Positions 18,758-27,229 of a stretch of DNA of 64,000 bases are shown piece by piece. Position 1 is the first letter of the stretch; each line of letters starts with the position of its first letter. The position numbers and the translations under genes are program-made. Origin of the DNA: Sphingosinicella humi (GTDB lineage: Bacteria > Pseudomonadota > Alphaproteobacteria > Sphingomonadales > Sphingomonadaceae); the NCBI RefSeq assembly GCF_003129465.1, contig NZ_QFFF01000001.1:1225501-1289500 (forward strand). Direction: 5' to 3'. Under the pieces are notes generated by a model that did no database searches, was not told the DNA's origin, and saw only the letters and a program-made list of their open reading frames with translations.

Positions 18758-21082
18758 GTGGCGACATCAGCGGCGCGAAGCGGCCGTCCGGGACGGCTGG
18801 CAGAGTGGCAGGACAGCCTCAAGCGCGGGGCAAAGAGATCGACGGCGCTGATCGGCGGATTGACGCTGATCGCGGCCATGCTGCTGCTCGCCGTGGCGCT
18901 CGCCAGCTATCGAGCGAGCGATCCTTCCTTCAACACCTCGGCGGCGGGCCCGGCCGGAAATTGGGCGGGGCAGATCGGCGCCTATGCCTCGGACGCCTTC
19001 CTTACGCTGTGGGGCCCGCCCGCCGCCCTTCTGTTGCCGCTCATGCTGATCCTCGGTCTGCGCCTTCTGCGCGGGGCCGAGGTGGGTCGGTGGCTGCGGG
19101 CCGCGTTGCTCAGCATCGTCGGCATCATCCTGATCGGCACCGGCCTGGCACTGCTGTTCGGCGGGGCGGTGAACGGCCTTCCCGCCGGCTGGGGCGGCGC
19201 CTTCGGCCTGTCGCTGGCGTCGGTGGCCGAGTTCGGGATCGCCATGATCGGCAAGCCCGCGGTGGCCGAGCCGTTCCGGATCGTCGCCGTGTCCCTGTTC
19301 GCCCTTGCCGGCCTGCTGCTCTGGTATCTCGGCCTCGGCCTTCGCCCGGAGGAGCGGGGCTGGCTCTTCGCTCGCCGGAGGCGGGCACCGAAGGAGGTGC
19401 AGGATATCGTCGACGCCGACGACGGCGGCGAACCGGTCGTTCGCCGTACGCGGGCGCCGGTGATCACCGCTCCCGAACCGCCACGCACCGTCATCGCCGA
19501 TCGGGCGAAAGCACCGGATGCCGGGCGTCGCCCGAAGCGCGAGCGGCAGGCATCGCTGGCGCTGGGCGACAGCTATGTGTTGCCGACGCTAGACCTGCTC
19601 AACCCGCCGCCGCCGCCCGCCAACGCGGCGCTCGACAAGGCCAGCCTCGAGCGCAACGCCCGCCTGCTCGAATCGGTGCTCGAGGATTTCTCGGTCAAGG
19701 GCGAGATCGTCGAGGTCCGCCCCGGGCCGGTGGTCACCATGTACGAGCTGGAACCGGCGAGCGGCATCAAGGCGAGCCGCGTCATCCAGCTCGCCGACGA
19801 CATCGCCCGCAACATGTCGGCCCTTTCGGCCCGCGTCGCGACCATTCCCGGCCGCAGCGTCATCGGCATCGAGCTGCCCAACGCCAAGCGCGAGATGGTG
19901 ACTCTGTCCGAGCTGATCGCCAGCGAAGCCTTCGAGGACCAGGTCGCGCAGCTCCCGCTGATCCTCGGCAAGAATATCGCGGGCGATCCCGTCATCGCCG
20001 ATCTCGCGCCGATGCCGCACCTGCTCGTCGCCGGCACGACCGGATCGGGCAAGTCGGTCGGCCTCAACTGCATGATCCTCTCGCTGCTCTATCGTCTGAC
20101 ACCCGAGCAGTGCCGGATGATCATGATCGATCCCAAGATGCTGGAACTCAGCATTTACGACGACATCCCGCATCTCCTCTCGCCCGTGGTCACCGAGCCT
20201 GCCAAGGCGATCCGCGCGCTGAAGTGGACCGTCGAGCAGATGGAGGAGCGCTATCGCATGATGGCGTCGGTGGGCGTCCGCCAGCTCTCCAGCTTCAACG
20301 CCAAGGTGCGCGAAGCCAAGGCCAAGGATCAGCCCCTCGGGCGGCGGGTGCAAACCGGCTACGATCCGGAAACGGGCCAGCCTCAATATGAGATGGAGGA
20401 GCTCGACTATGACGTGCTCCCCCAGATCGTCGTGGTGGTGGACGAGCTCGCCGACCTGATGATGACGGCGGGCAAGGAAGTTGAGTTCCTGATCCAGCGG
20501 CTGGCGCAGAAGGCGCGCGCGGCCGGCATCCACCTCATCATGGCGACCCAGCGCCCGTCGGTCGACGTCATCACCGGCGTCATCAAGGCGAACCTTCCGA
20601 CGCGCATCTCCTTCTCGGTCACCTCCAAGATTGACAGCCGCACCATCCTTGGCGAGCAGGGGGCCGAGCAGCTGCTCGGAAAGGGCGACATGCTCTACAT
20701 GCCCGGCGGCAAGCAGATCGCCCGCGTCCACGGCCCCTTCGTCTCGGACGAGGAGGTGCGCGCGGTCGCGGAGCATTGGCGCACCCAGGGCACGCCCGAA
20801 TATGTCCAGGCCGTCACCGAGGAGCCCGAGGACGGGGACTATGTCTTCGACGGCCAGCCGCTCGCCGAGGACGACGCCGAGACCCAGCTCTACAAGAAGG
20901 CGGTACAGACCGTGGCGGAGAGCCAGAAGGCGTCGACCAGCTATATCCAGCGCCAGCTCCGCATCGGCTACAACAACGCCGCGCGCCTGATCGAGAGGAT
21001 GGAACGCGAGGGCAAAGTCAGCCCGCCCGACCATGTCGGCCGCCGCGAAGTGCTGATCGATCCCGAAGGTCACGCGATCTGA
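18758..21082 (+). CDS. ftsK: DNA translocase FtsK
   Basis: 774-residue septal DNA pump that clears chromosome dimers and directs XerCD at dif during division. Four to five membrane helices occupy about residues 25-200, followed by a short charged linker, the alpha/beta motor domain with Walker A VAGTTGSGKSVGLN at about 425 and Walker B IVVVVDELADLMM at about 560, and a C-terminal gamma winged-helix (ASTSYIQRQLRIGYNNAARL, RMEREGKVSPPDHVG) that reads KOPS. The linker is much shorter than in E. coli FtsK. Start is GTG 18758 with GGGGC upstream. Confidence 0.96.
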   Translation: MATSAARSGRPGRLAEWQDSLKRGAKRSTALIGGLTLIAAMLLLAVALASYRASDPSFNTSAAGPAGNWAGQIGAYASDAFLTLWGPPAALLLPLMLILGLRLLRGAEVGRWLRAALLSIVGIILIGTGLALLFGGAVNGLPAGWGGAFGLSLASVAEFGIAMIGKPAVAEPFRIVAVSLFALAGLLLWYLGLGLRPEERGWLFARRRRAPKEVQDIVDADDGGEPVVRRTRAPVITAPEPPRTVIADRAKAPDAGRRPKRERQASLALGDSYVLPTLDLLNPPPPPANAALDKASLERNARLLESVLEDFSVKGEIVEVRPGPVVTMYELEPASGIKASRVIQLADDIARNMSALSARVATIPGRSVIGIELPNAKREMVTLSELIASEAFEDQVAQLPLILGKNIAGDPVIADLAPMPHLLVAGTTGSGKSVGLNCMILSLLYRLTPEQCRMIMIDPKMLELSIYDDIPHLLSPVVTEPAKAIRALKWTVEQMEERYRMMASVGVRQLSSFNAKVREAKAKDQPLGRRVQTGYDPETGQPQYEMEELDYDVLPQIVVVVDELADLMMTAGKEVEFLIQRLAQKARAAGIHLIMATQRPSVDVITGVIKANLPTRISFSVTSKIDSRTILGEQGAEQLLGKGDMLYMPGGKQIARVHGPFVSDEEVRAVAEHWRTQGTPEYVQAVTEEPEDGDYVFDGQPLAEDDAETQLYKKAVQTVAESQKASTSYIQRQLRIGYNNAARLIERMEREGKVSPPDHVGRREVLIDPEGHAI

Positions 21083-21170
21083 ACACTGAACGCCAGGGAA
21101 CCGCCGGGTTCAGTAGGCATTCAAGGGCCGACATCCATATCCCTTTCCAAAATAGGATGGAGATCATTTG

Positions 21171-21791
21171 ATGATGCGTTTGAAGACGCTCGCCGTCGCC
21201 ACTCTGCCGCTTGCGCTCGCCGCGCCGGCGATGGTCGTGGCCCAATCTTCCTCGCCCTTGTCGCAGGTGCAGGCGCACATGAAGACGGTCGACACGATGA
21301 CCGCCAATTTCAGCCAAACCGGCCGCACCGGTCAGACCCTGAACGGCAAGCTCACCATGAAGCGACCGGGCAAGGTGCGTTTCCAGTATCAGAAAGGCGT
21401 GCCGATGCTGATCGTCGGCGACGGCAAGGCGCTCACCATGATCGACTATGAAGTCGACCAGGTCTCGCGCTGGCCGATCGGCGATTCACCGCTGTCCGTG
21501 CTGCTCAACCCCAACAAGGACTTGTCCGGCATCGCCAAGGTAACGCGGAACGACGGCCAGGTGCTGCTGATCGAGGCCCGCGATCCCAAGAAGCCGGAAT
21601 TCGGCACCATCACCATCGCGTTCGCTAAGGTGCCGAGCGCGCCGGCCGGCTTGATGCTGGAGGGCTGGACCGCGCTCGACGCCCAGAACAATCGGACGAC
21701 GATCAAGTTGTCGGGCCAGCGCTACAATGTTCAGGTGGCCGATAGCGCGTTTCGGTGGACCGACCCGCGCCGTCGCAGTCCGCGCGGCTAA
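21171..21791 (+). CDS. lolA: Outer-membrane lipoprotein carrier protein LolA
   Basis: 206-residue periplasmic chaperone that ferries lipoproteins from LolCDE to the outer membrane. A Sec signal peptide (residues 1-26, ending ...AMVVAQ) precedes the beta-barrel-half domain: DTMTANFSQTGRTGQTLNGK, MKRPGKVRFQY and IVGDGKALTMIDYEVDQVS are recognisable. The start is placed at ATG 21171, 8 bases after GGAG; an in-frame TTG at 21168 and ATG at 21174 are alternatives. It follows ftsK by 88 bp, probably in the same transcription direction series. Confidence 0.9.
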   Translation: MMRLKTLAVATLPLALAAPAMVVAQSSSPLSQVQAHMKTVDTMTANFSQTGRTGQTLNGKLTMKRPGKVRFQYQKGVPMLIVGDGKALTMIDYEVDQVSRWPIGDSPLSVLLNPNKDLSGIAKVTRNDGQVLLIEARDPKKPEFGTITIAFAKVPSAPAGLMLEGWTALDAQNNRTTIKLSGQRYNVQVADSAFRWTDPRRRSPRG

Positions 21792-21854
21792 GATTCTGAT
21801 AAGGTTAACGCCATTCATCGGGGCGCAAGGAAAACAGGTTTAAAAGAAAGACTG

Positions 21855-21911
21855 CAATTGCGAATCCCTTCGGGTTTTCCCCCTGTTGCCCGAAACGGAA
21901 AGTCGCAATTG
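21855..21911 (+). repeat. Nested inverted repeat in the lolA-xth gap
   Basis: Outer arms CAATTGCGA (21855-21863) and TCGCAATTG (21903-21911) are exact 9-bp complements. Inside them TTCGGG (21869-21874) and CCCGAA (21889-21894) form a second 6-bp stem. Together they can fold as one long interrupted hairpin with a pyrimidine-rich apical loop. It lies between the lolA stop and a strong intrinsic terminator, so it may be a structured 3' UTR or part of a small RNA. Confidence 0.6.
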
Positions 21912-21936
21912 ACCTCGCGTAGCAAAGCGCTTGGTT

Positions 21937-21971
21937 GACCCCCGCTCCACGCCCCCGGAGCGGGGGTCTTT
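21937..21971 (+). terminator. Rho-independent terminator
   Basis: A perfect 12-bp GC-rich stem (GACCCCCGCTCC at 21937-21948, GGAGCGGGGGTC at 21957-21968) with an 8-base loop is followed by TTT. It would end transcripts from lolA or from an RNA starting in the lolA-xth gap, and insulates xth. It is the clearest intrinsic terminator in the window on the plus strand. Confidence 0.85.
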
Positions 21972-22032
21972 CATTGCCAGGCGCCCGCGCCGCCATGTCG
22001 ACAGCCAACTTAGCTACCGTTACAGCCGGCCC

Positions 22033-22827
22033 ATGTCCTCCATTCTCAAGATCGCCTCTTGGAATATCAATTCCGTCCGTGCCCGCATCGACATCGTCGA
22101 GAAGTTCCTGACCGAAGAGTCGCCCGACATCCTTTGCCTGCAGGAAACGAAGGTCATCGACGGCGACTTTCCGGAAGGCGTGTTTCGCCGCCTCGGCTAC
22201 AATCATCTGGTACTGTGCGGCCAGCGCATGCACCATGGCGTCGCCATTCTCAGCCGCATTCCGATCCGCGAGGATCGTCGCCACGATTGGCAGGACAATG
22301 GCGAAGCGCGCCATGTCGGCGTGCAGCTCGATTGCGGCATCCGGCTCGAGAATGTCTATGTGCCCGCCGGCGGCGACATTCCGGACCGCGAACTCAATCC
22401 CAAATTCGGCCAGAAGCTCGACTATATAGAACGCATGACCCGCTGGTCCGAAAAGTGCGACCAGCCGACGCTGCTGGTCGGAGACTTCAACGTCGCCCCG
22501 CTGGAATGCGACGTGTGGAGCCACAAGCAGCTGCTCAATGTCGTCAGCCATACGCCGATCGAGGTGGAATCGCTCGACCGGCTCCAGCAGAGCAACGAGT
22601 GGGTCGATCTCGGCCGCCAATTCCATCCCGCGCCCGGACGCCTCTACACCTGGTGGAGCTACCGCGCGCAGGATTGGGCGAAGTCGGATCGCGGCCGTCG
22701 GCTTGATCATATGTGGGCGACGCCGGACGTCGCGAAGCTGGCGATCCGGCATGATGTCCACGAACCCTGCCGCGGCTGGGTGCGGCCCTCCGATCATGTG
22801 CCGCTCGTGACCGAGTTCGCCATTTGA
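22033..22827 (+). CDS. xth: Exodeoxyribonuclease III family enzyme
   Basis: 264-residue Mg2+-dependent AP endonuclease/3' exonuclease of the EEP superfamily for base excision repair. Motifs: [13 protein letters not shown] at the N-terminus, ILCLQETKV with the metal-ligand Glu, [24 protein letters not shown] with Asp/Asn catalytic pair, and the C-terminal [11 protein letters not shown] plus SDHVPLV. Start at 22033 (MSSILKIAS) is preferred over a 34-codon upstream extension that would include the terminator stem. Stop overlaps the TTG start of ribA (TTGA). Confidence 0.95.
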   Translation: MSSILKIASWNINSVRARIDIVEKFLTEESPDILCLQETKVIDGDFPEGVFRRLGYNHLVLCGQRMHHGVAILSRIPIREDRRHDWQDNGEARHVGVQLDCGIRLENVYVPAGGDIPDRELNPKFGQKLDYIERMTRWSEKCDQPTLLVGDFNVAPLECDVWSHKQLLNVVSHTPIEVESLDRLQQSNEWVDLGRQFHPAPGRLYTWWSYRAQDWAKSDRGRRLDHMWATPDVAKLAIRHDVHEPCRGWVRPSDHVPLVTEFAI

Positions 22828-23882
22828 GCGGCGGGCGCCCAGATGCCCGGGATGTCGCCCGGGCCATCGACGCGCTAAGGCGGGGCTGGCCGATCAGCAT
22901 CGATAGTATTGGCCTCCTCGCCATCGAGACTTCCGATGAGGCGCGGCTGGCCGACTTCGATTCCGGCGGCCTCTCCGATATCCTCCTGTCCGGCAATCGG
23001 GCGGCGACGCTGAAGCTCGTCAACCAGATCGAAGCCGTGCCGACGGCCCCGGTGCGGATCGAGCGTTCGCCTTGGCTCGATCTCGCCGCAGCCACCGCCT
23101 TGGCCGATCCGGCGCTGGATCTCGCCACGCCCCTCAAGGGACCCTTCAAGACGCTCCCGCTCTCCAATGGGCCGGTCGCGGAGGCGGCGCTGCGGCTGGC
23201 TCGCCTCGCCGGGCTCCTGCCCGCCTATTTCGTCGGAGGCAGCGGCGACTTTGCCGCGCATCTGGCCGCGCCTGACGTCATGGCGGCAGGCCACGCCCGA
23301 GACTTGCGCATCGCCGCGCGGGCGCGATTGCCGCTGGAAGGAATTGAGCGGTCGGAGATCGTAGCCTTCCGGGGGGACGACGATACGGGCGAACATGTGG
23401 CGCTGTTGATTGGAGCCCCGGATGGACGGCCCCCGCTCGTGCGGCTGCACAGCGAATGCCTGACGGGCGACGTCTTCGGAAGCCTCAAATGCGACTGCGG
23501 CCCGCAGCTGGCTGCCGCCCTCCAATCGATCGACCAGGCCGGCTGGGGCATCCTGCTCTATCTGCGCCAGGAAGGGCGCAGCATCGGCCTCGTCAACAAG
23601 CTGCGCGCCTACGAGCTGCAGGACCAGGGCTTCGACACGGTCGACGCGAACCTGCGTCTCGGCTTCCAGGACGACGAGCGCGACTTCGCGCCGGCCGCGC
23701 GCATGCTGGAGCGGCTCGGGCAGCGCCGGGTGCGCCTGCTTACCAACAATCCGCGCAAGGTCGCGGCGCTACAGGCCGAGGGCATCGAGGTCGTCGAACG
23801 CGTGCCCCACCGGATGGTGGCGAACCCGCACAACCAGCGCTATCTCGCCACCAAGCGCGACCGGTCCGGCCACCAGCTCTAG
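22824..23882 (+). CDS. ribA: GTP cyclohydrolase II with divergent N-terminal domain
   Basis: 352 residues. The C-terminal part (about 165-350) is GTP cyclohydrolase II, which opens GTP in the first step of riboflavin synthesis: [20 protein letters not shown] with zinc cysteines 212, 223 and 225, then [16 protein letters not shown] and LLTNNPRKV. The N-terminal ~160 residues ([14 protein letters not shown]..., [14 protein letters not shown]) occupy the place of a RibB domain in RibBA fusions but lack its conserved acidic motif, so this part is probably catalytically dead or has another role. Start TTG 22824 overlaps the xth stop. Confidence 0.9.
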   Translation: MSGGRPDARDVARAIDALRRGWPISIDSIGLLAIETSDEARLADFDSGGLSDILLSGNRAATLKLVNQIEAVPTAPVRIERSPWLDLAAATALADPALDLATPLKGPFKTLPLSNGPVAEAALRLARLAGLLPAYFVGGSGDFAAHLAAPDVMAAGHARDLRIAARARLPLEGIERSEIVAFRGDDDTGEHVALLIGAPDGRPPLVRLHSECLTGDVFGSLKCDCGPQLAAALQSIDQAGWGILLYLRQEGRSIGLVNKLRAYELQDQGFDTVDANLRLGFQDDERDFAPAARMLERLGQRRVRLLTNNPRKVAALQAEGIEVVERVPHRMVANPHNQRYLATKRDRSGHQL

Positions 23883-23904
23883 CGACGGCGAAGCGGGCTC
23901 TATC

Positions 23905-24600
23905 TCAGCCGCCAGTTCGCGTCCTGTCCATCCCGACCAGACGGGCCACCTCGTCGAAGCTGGCCGCGACGTGCCGCGCGCCAAGCGCCCGCAGCCGTTC
24001 GGCGTGGTCGGGGGCGCAATGGGTGCCGAGGCAGAGGCCGATAACGGTCGCTCCGGAGGCGAGCGCGCCGGTGATGCCGACCGGCGAATCCTCCAGGATG
24101 ACCGTTCGCTCTATATCGACACCCAACTCTCCGGCGGCATGCAGATATAGGTCTGGAGCGGGCTTTCCCCGGGCGACATGCTCGTGGCCGCTGAAGATCA
24201 TCGGCTCGAAGCGCGCGCGCAGGCCGAGATGGTCGAGATGGGCACGGATCCAGCGCGAACGGCTCGACGAGGCAATCGCCTTGGGCAAGGCTTCGGGGAG
24301 TGCTCTCACGAAGTCGACGGCGCCGGCCAGCGCCGCAATGCCTTCCTTCAGCAGCCGTTCGTCCTCCTGCGCCCGAACGGCGGCAAAGTCGGCGGGAAGG
24401 GGGCTTTCGCGCCACGCCTCGATGGCGTCGATGAACGCCTGTCCGCTCAACCCCATGAAGCGGTGCAGCGTTTCCTCTATGCTGATCGGGCTCCCGGCAG
24501 CTGTCAGATACTCGGCCAAGTGGAGGTTGCCCACATATTCGCTGTCGATCAGGACGCCGTCGAAGTCGAAGATGATGGCGTCGTAGCCGAGCCCACTCAA
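23905..24600 (-). CDS. HAD-superfamily phosphatase (phosphoglycolate phosphatase/beta-phosphoglucomutase-like)
   Basis: 231-residue HAD subfamily IA hydrolase. Motif I is FDFDGVLIDSE at residues 11-21 (nucleophile Asp12 and Asp14), motif II ASSSRSR, motif III Lys in HVARGKPAPDLYL, and motif IV ILEDSPVGITGALASGA. A helical cap lies between about residues 20 and 90. Substrate cannot be predicted beyond small phosphate esters. Start is TTG 24600, which overlaps the YggS stop as TTGA, so the two are co-translated. Confidence 0.88.
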   Translation of the reverse strand: MSGLGYDAIIFDFDGVLIDSEYVGNLHLAEYLTAAGSPISIEETLHRFMGLSGQAFIDAIEAWRESPLPADFAAVRAQEDERLLKEGIAALAGAVDFVRALPEALPKAIASSSRSRWIRAHLDHLGLRARFEPMIFSGHEHVARGKPAPDLYLHAAGELGVDIERTVILEDSPVGITGALASGATVIGLCLGTHCAPDHAERLRALGARHVAASFDEVARLVGMDRTRTGG

Positions 24601-25265
24601 GCGCGCGCTCCGAACAAGGCGGTGCCGACGCGCACATGGGTGGCGCCGATCGTCACTGCCGCCTCATAATCCGCCGACATGCCCATGCTGAGGCCGGCGA
24701 GACCATGGCGATCGGCGAGCTTCGACAGTAGCGCGAAATAAGGTGCCGGCTCGATCTCCGCGGGCGGGATGCACATCAGGCCCTTGAGCGGAAGGCCAGC
24801 GCCCCGGCACTGTTCCAGCAGGGCGGGCAACCCGGCAACGGAGCAGCCGCCCTTCTGAGGCTCGTCGCCGATATTGACCTGGACGAAGCATCCCGGGCGC
24901 CGGCCGGTCTTTTCCATGGCGCGGGCGATCGCGGCGGCGAGGGACGGGCGGTCGACGGACTGAATGAAGTCGAACAGCGCCACCGCCTCCTCGGCCTTGT
25001 TGGACTGGAGCCGCCCGACGAGGTGCAGCTCGACGTCCGCAAATCGGTCGCGAAGAACCGGCCACTTGGCCGCGGCCTCCTGCACCCTGTTCTCGCCGAA
25101 GACGCGGTGGCCCGCCCCCAGCAGCGGCTCGATCGCCTCGGGTCCATGGGTCTTGGAAACCGCGATCAGCGTGACGTCTTCGGGGCTCCGGCGGGCGAGC
25201 TTGGCCGCGCCGGCGATAGCGGCATGGACGGCTGCGAGCCGATCGGCGGGTGATGCGTCGGTCAT
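24597..25265 (-). CDS. YggS/PLPBP-family PLP homeostasis protein
   Basis: 222-residue PLP-binding TIM-barrel protein (YggS/PROSC family). The PLP lysine is in LIAVSKTHGPEAI near residue 39; FGENRVQEA, HLVGRLQSNKAEEAV, FVQVNIGDEPQKGG and LSMGMSADYEAAV are the family blocks. These proteins buffer free PLP and affect amino-acid balance; no enzyme activity is established. Start at 25265 (MTDASPADRL) preferred over 25289, which would overlap the divergent ThiE-like gene start. Divergent from the ThiE-like gene by 22 bp. Confidence 0.92.
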   Translation of the reverse strand: MTDASPADRLAAVHAAIAGAAKLARRSPEDVTLIAVSKTHGPEAIEPLLGAGHRVFGENRVQEAAAKWPVLRDRFADVELHLVGRLQSNKAEEAVALFDFIQSVDRPSLAAAIARAMEKTGRRPGCFVQVNIGDEPQKGGCSVAGLPALLEQCRGAGLPLKGLMCIPPAEIEPAPYFALLSKLADRHGLAGLSMGMSADYEAAVTIGATHVRVGTALFGARA

Positions 25266-25287
25266 GGGTGCTGCTATAGGAACGGCC

Positions 25288-25830
25288 ATGCATCGCCGCC
25301 AGCCTTTGCCGCGCCTCTGGTTGATGACGGACGAACGACAGGGCGAAACGCTGTGGCGGGCGCTGGAGCGGCTGCCGCGCGGGTCCGGCGTCGTATTTCG
25401 TCACTATCGTCTGCAACCGAAGGACCGCCGCCGGCTGTTTCGCCGGGTGAAGGCGATCGCGGACAAGAGGCGGTTGCTCCTGCTCCTTGCCGGGTCGCCT
25501 CACGAGGCTCGGGCGTGGGGCGCCGATGGCAGTCACGGCCGATCTGGATCGAAACCCGCCCGCGGCAACCTGCGCAGCGCATCCGCCCATGATGCGCGCG
25601 AGATCAGGGCCGCCGAGCGAAGTGGGGCGTCCTTGATCTTCCTGTCGCCGGTCTTTTCCACCCGCTCTCACCCCGGCGCGGCGCCGCTTGGCCGAGTGCG
25701 CTTCGGCCTCCTCGCCGGGCAGACGGGCCTACCCGTGATCGCGCTCGGCGGAATGGACGCGAAACGCGCCCGCTCCTTGGCGGCTTTTGGAATCCATGGA
25801 TGGGCGGCGATCGACGCCTGGAGCGCCTAG
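25288..25830 (+). CDS. Thiamine phosphate synthase-like (ThiE/TenI) protein
   Basis: 180-residue TIM-barrel protein of the ThiE/TenI superfamily. It retains LPRLWLMTDERQ, GADGSH, the region SGASLIFLSPVFSTRSHPGA and IALGGMDAKRA. Compared with active ThiE, the VQLREK block is replaced by VVFRHYRL and the basic residue after the SPVF.T motif is His rather than Lys, so full thiamine phosphate synthase activity is doubtful; a TenI-like or regulatory role is possible. It begins 22 bp from the divergent YggS gene and stops 8 bp before the convergent beta-barrel gene. Confidence 0.72.
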   Translation: MHRRQPLPRLWLMTDERQGETLWRALERLPRGSGVVFRHYRLQPKDRRRLFRRVKAIADKRRLLLLLAGSPHEARAWGADGSHGRSGSKPARGNLRSASAHDAREIRAAERSGASLIFLSPVFSTRSHPGAAPLGRVRFGLLAGQTGLPVIALGGMDAKRARSLAAFGIHGWAAIDAWSA

Positions 25831-25838
25831 GCGCCAGT

Positions 25839-26549
25839 TTAGAAGCGGAAGGCGGTGCCGATATAGACGGCCTGGCTGTCGCGGCGCTCGTCGGCGAGCG
25901 GCTCGATCCGGTCGCGCTCGACCTTGTAGCGGACGCCGCCGGTCAGATCGAGATTCTGGGTGATGGAATAGGAGCCGCCGACGTCGAGCGAATAGCTTTC
26001 CTCGGGCGAAAGGATGCGCTGCGTCGGCCCGTCGTTGCGCTGGGCACCGACCATGACGCGCCCGGCGAATTTCTTGCCGGTGTAGCTGACGGCAACTTCG
26101 GCCGCTTCGCTGCCGCCCGGCAGCACCCCGCCATCGACCTTGGCGATGTCGCCGGAGATGGCGAAGCGCTTCCAGCCGACCGAGACGCCGAGATTATAGG
26201 CGGTGGGCGTGATGGCGGTCACCGGCGCGCCGCCGATGTTGCGCACCGCCTCGGCGGTCGTCGACGCGCGGGCGCGGACGGCGACCTTGACGTCCTTGCT
26301 CTTGTCGCGCGAACCGGCGGTCGGCGTGAAGCGGAAGCTGCCGGACGGAAGGCCCCGCCTGGCGAGTTCGGCCGCGAGTCGCGGATCCGCGACCGCGGGC
26401 GTGAAGCCGCCGACTCGCAGGGACGGACCGGACGAAATCTTGTTTTCGCTCTGATTCTGGCTGGTTGCGGCGAGGGCAGGCGCCAGCAGCAGCGATATCG
26501 CGACAAGCGATACCCCTCCGACAGCAGTGATCCCACCCAGCGTCTTCAC
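25839..26549 (-). CDS. Putative outer-membrane beta-barrel protein
   Basis: 236 residues, starting at GTG 26549 with GGGAG 9 bases upstream. A Sec signal peptide (VKTLGGITAVGGVSLVAISL, cleavage after ...PALAA about residue 27) is followed by alternating beta-strand sequence with many Gly/aromatic pairs (LGVSVGWKRFAISGDIAKVD, SLDVGGSYSITQNLDLTGGV) and a terminal phenylalanine in YIGTAFRF, the usual BAM recognition end of outer-membrane proteins. No named family recognised; it could be a small porin or an adhesion-type barrel. Divergent from the DUF3576 gene across a 223-bp gap. Confidence 0.6.
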   Translation of the reverse strand: MKTLGGITAVGGVSLVAISLLLAPALAATSQNQSENKISSGPSLRVGGFTPAVADPRLAAELARRGLPSGSFRFTPTAGSRDKSKDVKVAVRARASTTAEAVRNIGGAPVTAITPTAYNLGVSVGWKRFAISGDIAKVDGGVLPGGSEAAEVAVSYTGKKFAGRVMVGAQRNDGPTQRILSPEESYSLDVGGSYSITQNLDLTGGVRYKVERDRIEPLADERRDSQAVYIGTAFRF

Positions 26550-26733
26550 GTCGTTCGACTCCCGTATCGACTCTATGTAGTCGGTCTTGCCCCGGCAAAC
26601 CAGCGAAGCGCCGCCCCCGTCTACGAATCCGTCACGATTGTTGCATCTTTTCCACAAACCGGGCTTGCTGGACGATGAAGCGACCGGCGGCGGCCCACCA
26701 GAGACAGCTTGCCGCCCGCGCGACGATATCTAT

Positions 26734-26759
26734 AACGGCCGGCGACCGGTACCGTTTTT
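26734..26759 (+). terminator. Terminator-like hairpin in the 5' leader of the DUF3576 gene
   Basis: AACGGCCGG (26734-26742) pairs with CCGG plus CCGTT (26746-26749, 26752-26756) with a 2-base bulge, followed by TTT. It sits only two bases before the AAGGAA ribosome-binding site of the DUF3576 lipoprotein gene. It could be an attenuator or end a transcript entering from upstream; no alternative pairing was worked out. Confidence 0.3.
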
Positions 26760-26772
26760 CAAGGAAATGCCC

Positions 26773-27207
26773 ATGGCCCGCGCTGTTTCTTTAGGCTTGG
26801 CGATCGTCTGCGCCGCAACGCTGACGGCCTGCGCCGGGAACAGGGAGATTCCCCGATCCGATCTGGCCGCCGCCCAGACGACCACGATCGGCGTCAACTC
26901 CTATTTGTGGCGAGCCGCGCTGGACACGCTCTCCTTCGCGCCTACGGCGCAGGTCGATTCGGCCGGCGGCGTCATCGTCACCGACTGGTACACCAATCCG
27001 AGCTCGCCCAACGAGCGGGTGAAGATCACCGCCACCATCCTCGACAGCGACCTTCGTGCCGACGCGCTGCGCGTGGCCGCCTCGCGACAGGTCAACCAGG
27101 GCGGTCAGTGGGTGGAAGCGCCGGTCGCCGCCGCCACCGTCCAGAAGCTCGAGGAGATTATCCTCACCAAGGCGCGCGAGCTCCGCCGGAACGCCGTCTC
27201 AGGCTAA
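26773..27207 (+). CDS. DUF3576 family putative lipoprotein
   Basis: 144-residue secreted protein with a lipobox (ATLTACAG, Cys about residue 19). The mature part matches DUF3576: TIGVNSYLWRAALDTLSFAP, GVIVTDWYTNPSSPNERVKI, and a C-terminal VAAATVQKLEEIILTKAREL. Function unknown; the family is confined to Alphaproteobacteria and usually precedes leuS and lptE as here, hinting at envelope or LPS-related work. Start at 26773 (MARAVSLG) gives 6-base spacing to AAGGAA; ATG 26767 would be too close. 22 bp upstream of leuS. Confidence 0.85.
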   Translation: MARAVSLGLAIVCAATLTACAGNREIPRSDLAAAQTTTIGVNSYLWRAALDTLSFAPTAQVDSAGGVIVTDWYTNPSSPNERVKITATILDSDLRADALRVAASRQVNQGGQWVEAPVAAATVQKLEEIILTKARELRRNAVSG

Positions 27208-27229
27208 TTTCACAAGGTAAATCAAAGCG

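Noticed and set aside
21168-21170. TTG start for lolA
   Set aside because: ATG three bases downstream has equally good spacing to GGAG and is the commoner start.
26648-26656. TTTTCCACA, a DnaA-box-like 9-mer between the beta-barrel and DUF3576 genes
   Set aside because: Single isolated site without GANTC clustering or other boxes; likely chance, though DnaA-linked promoter control cannot be excluded.
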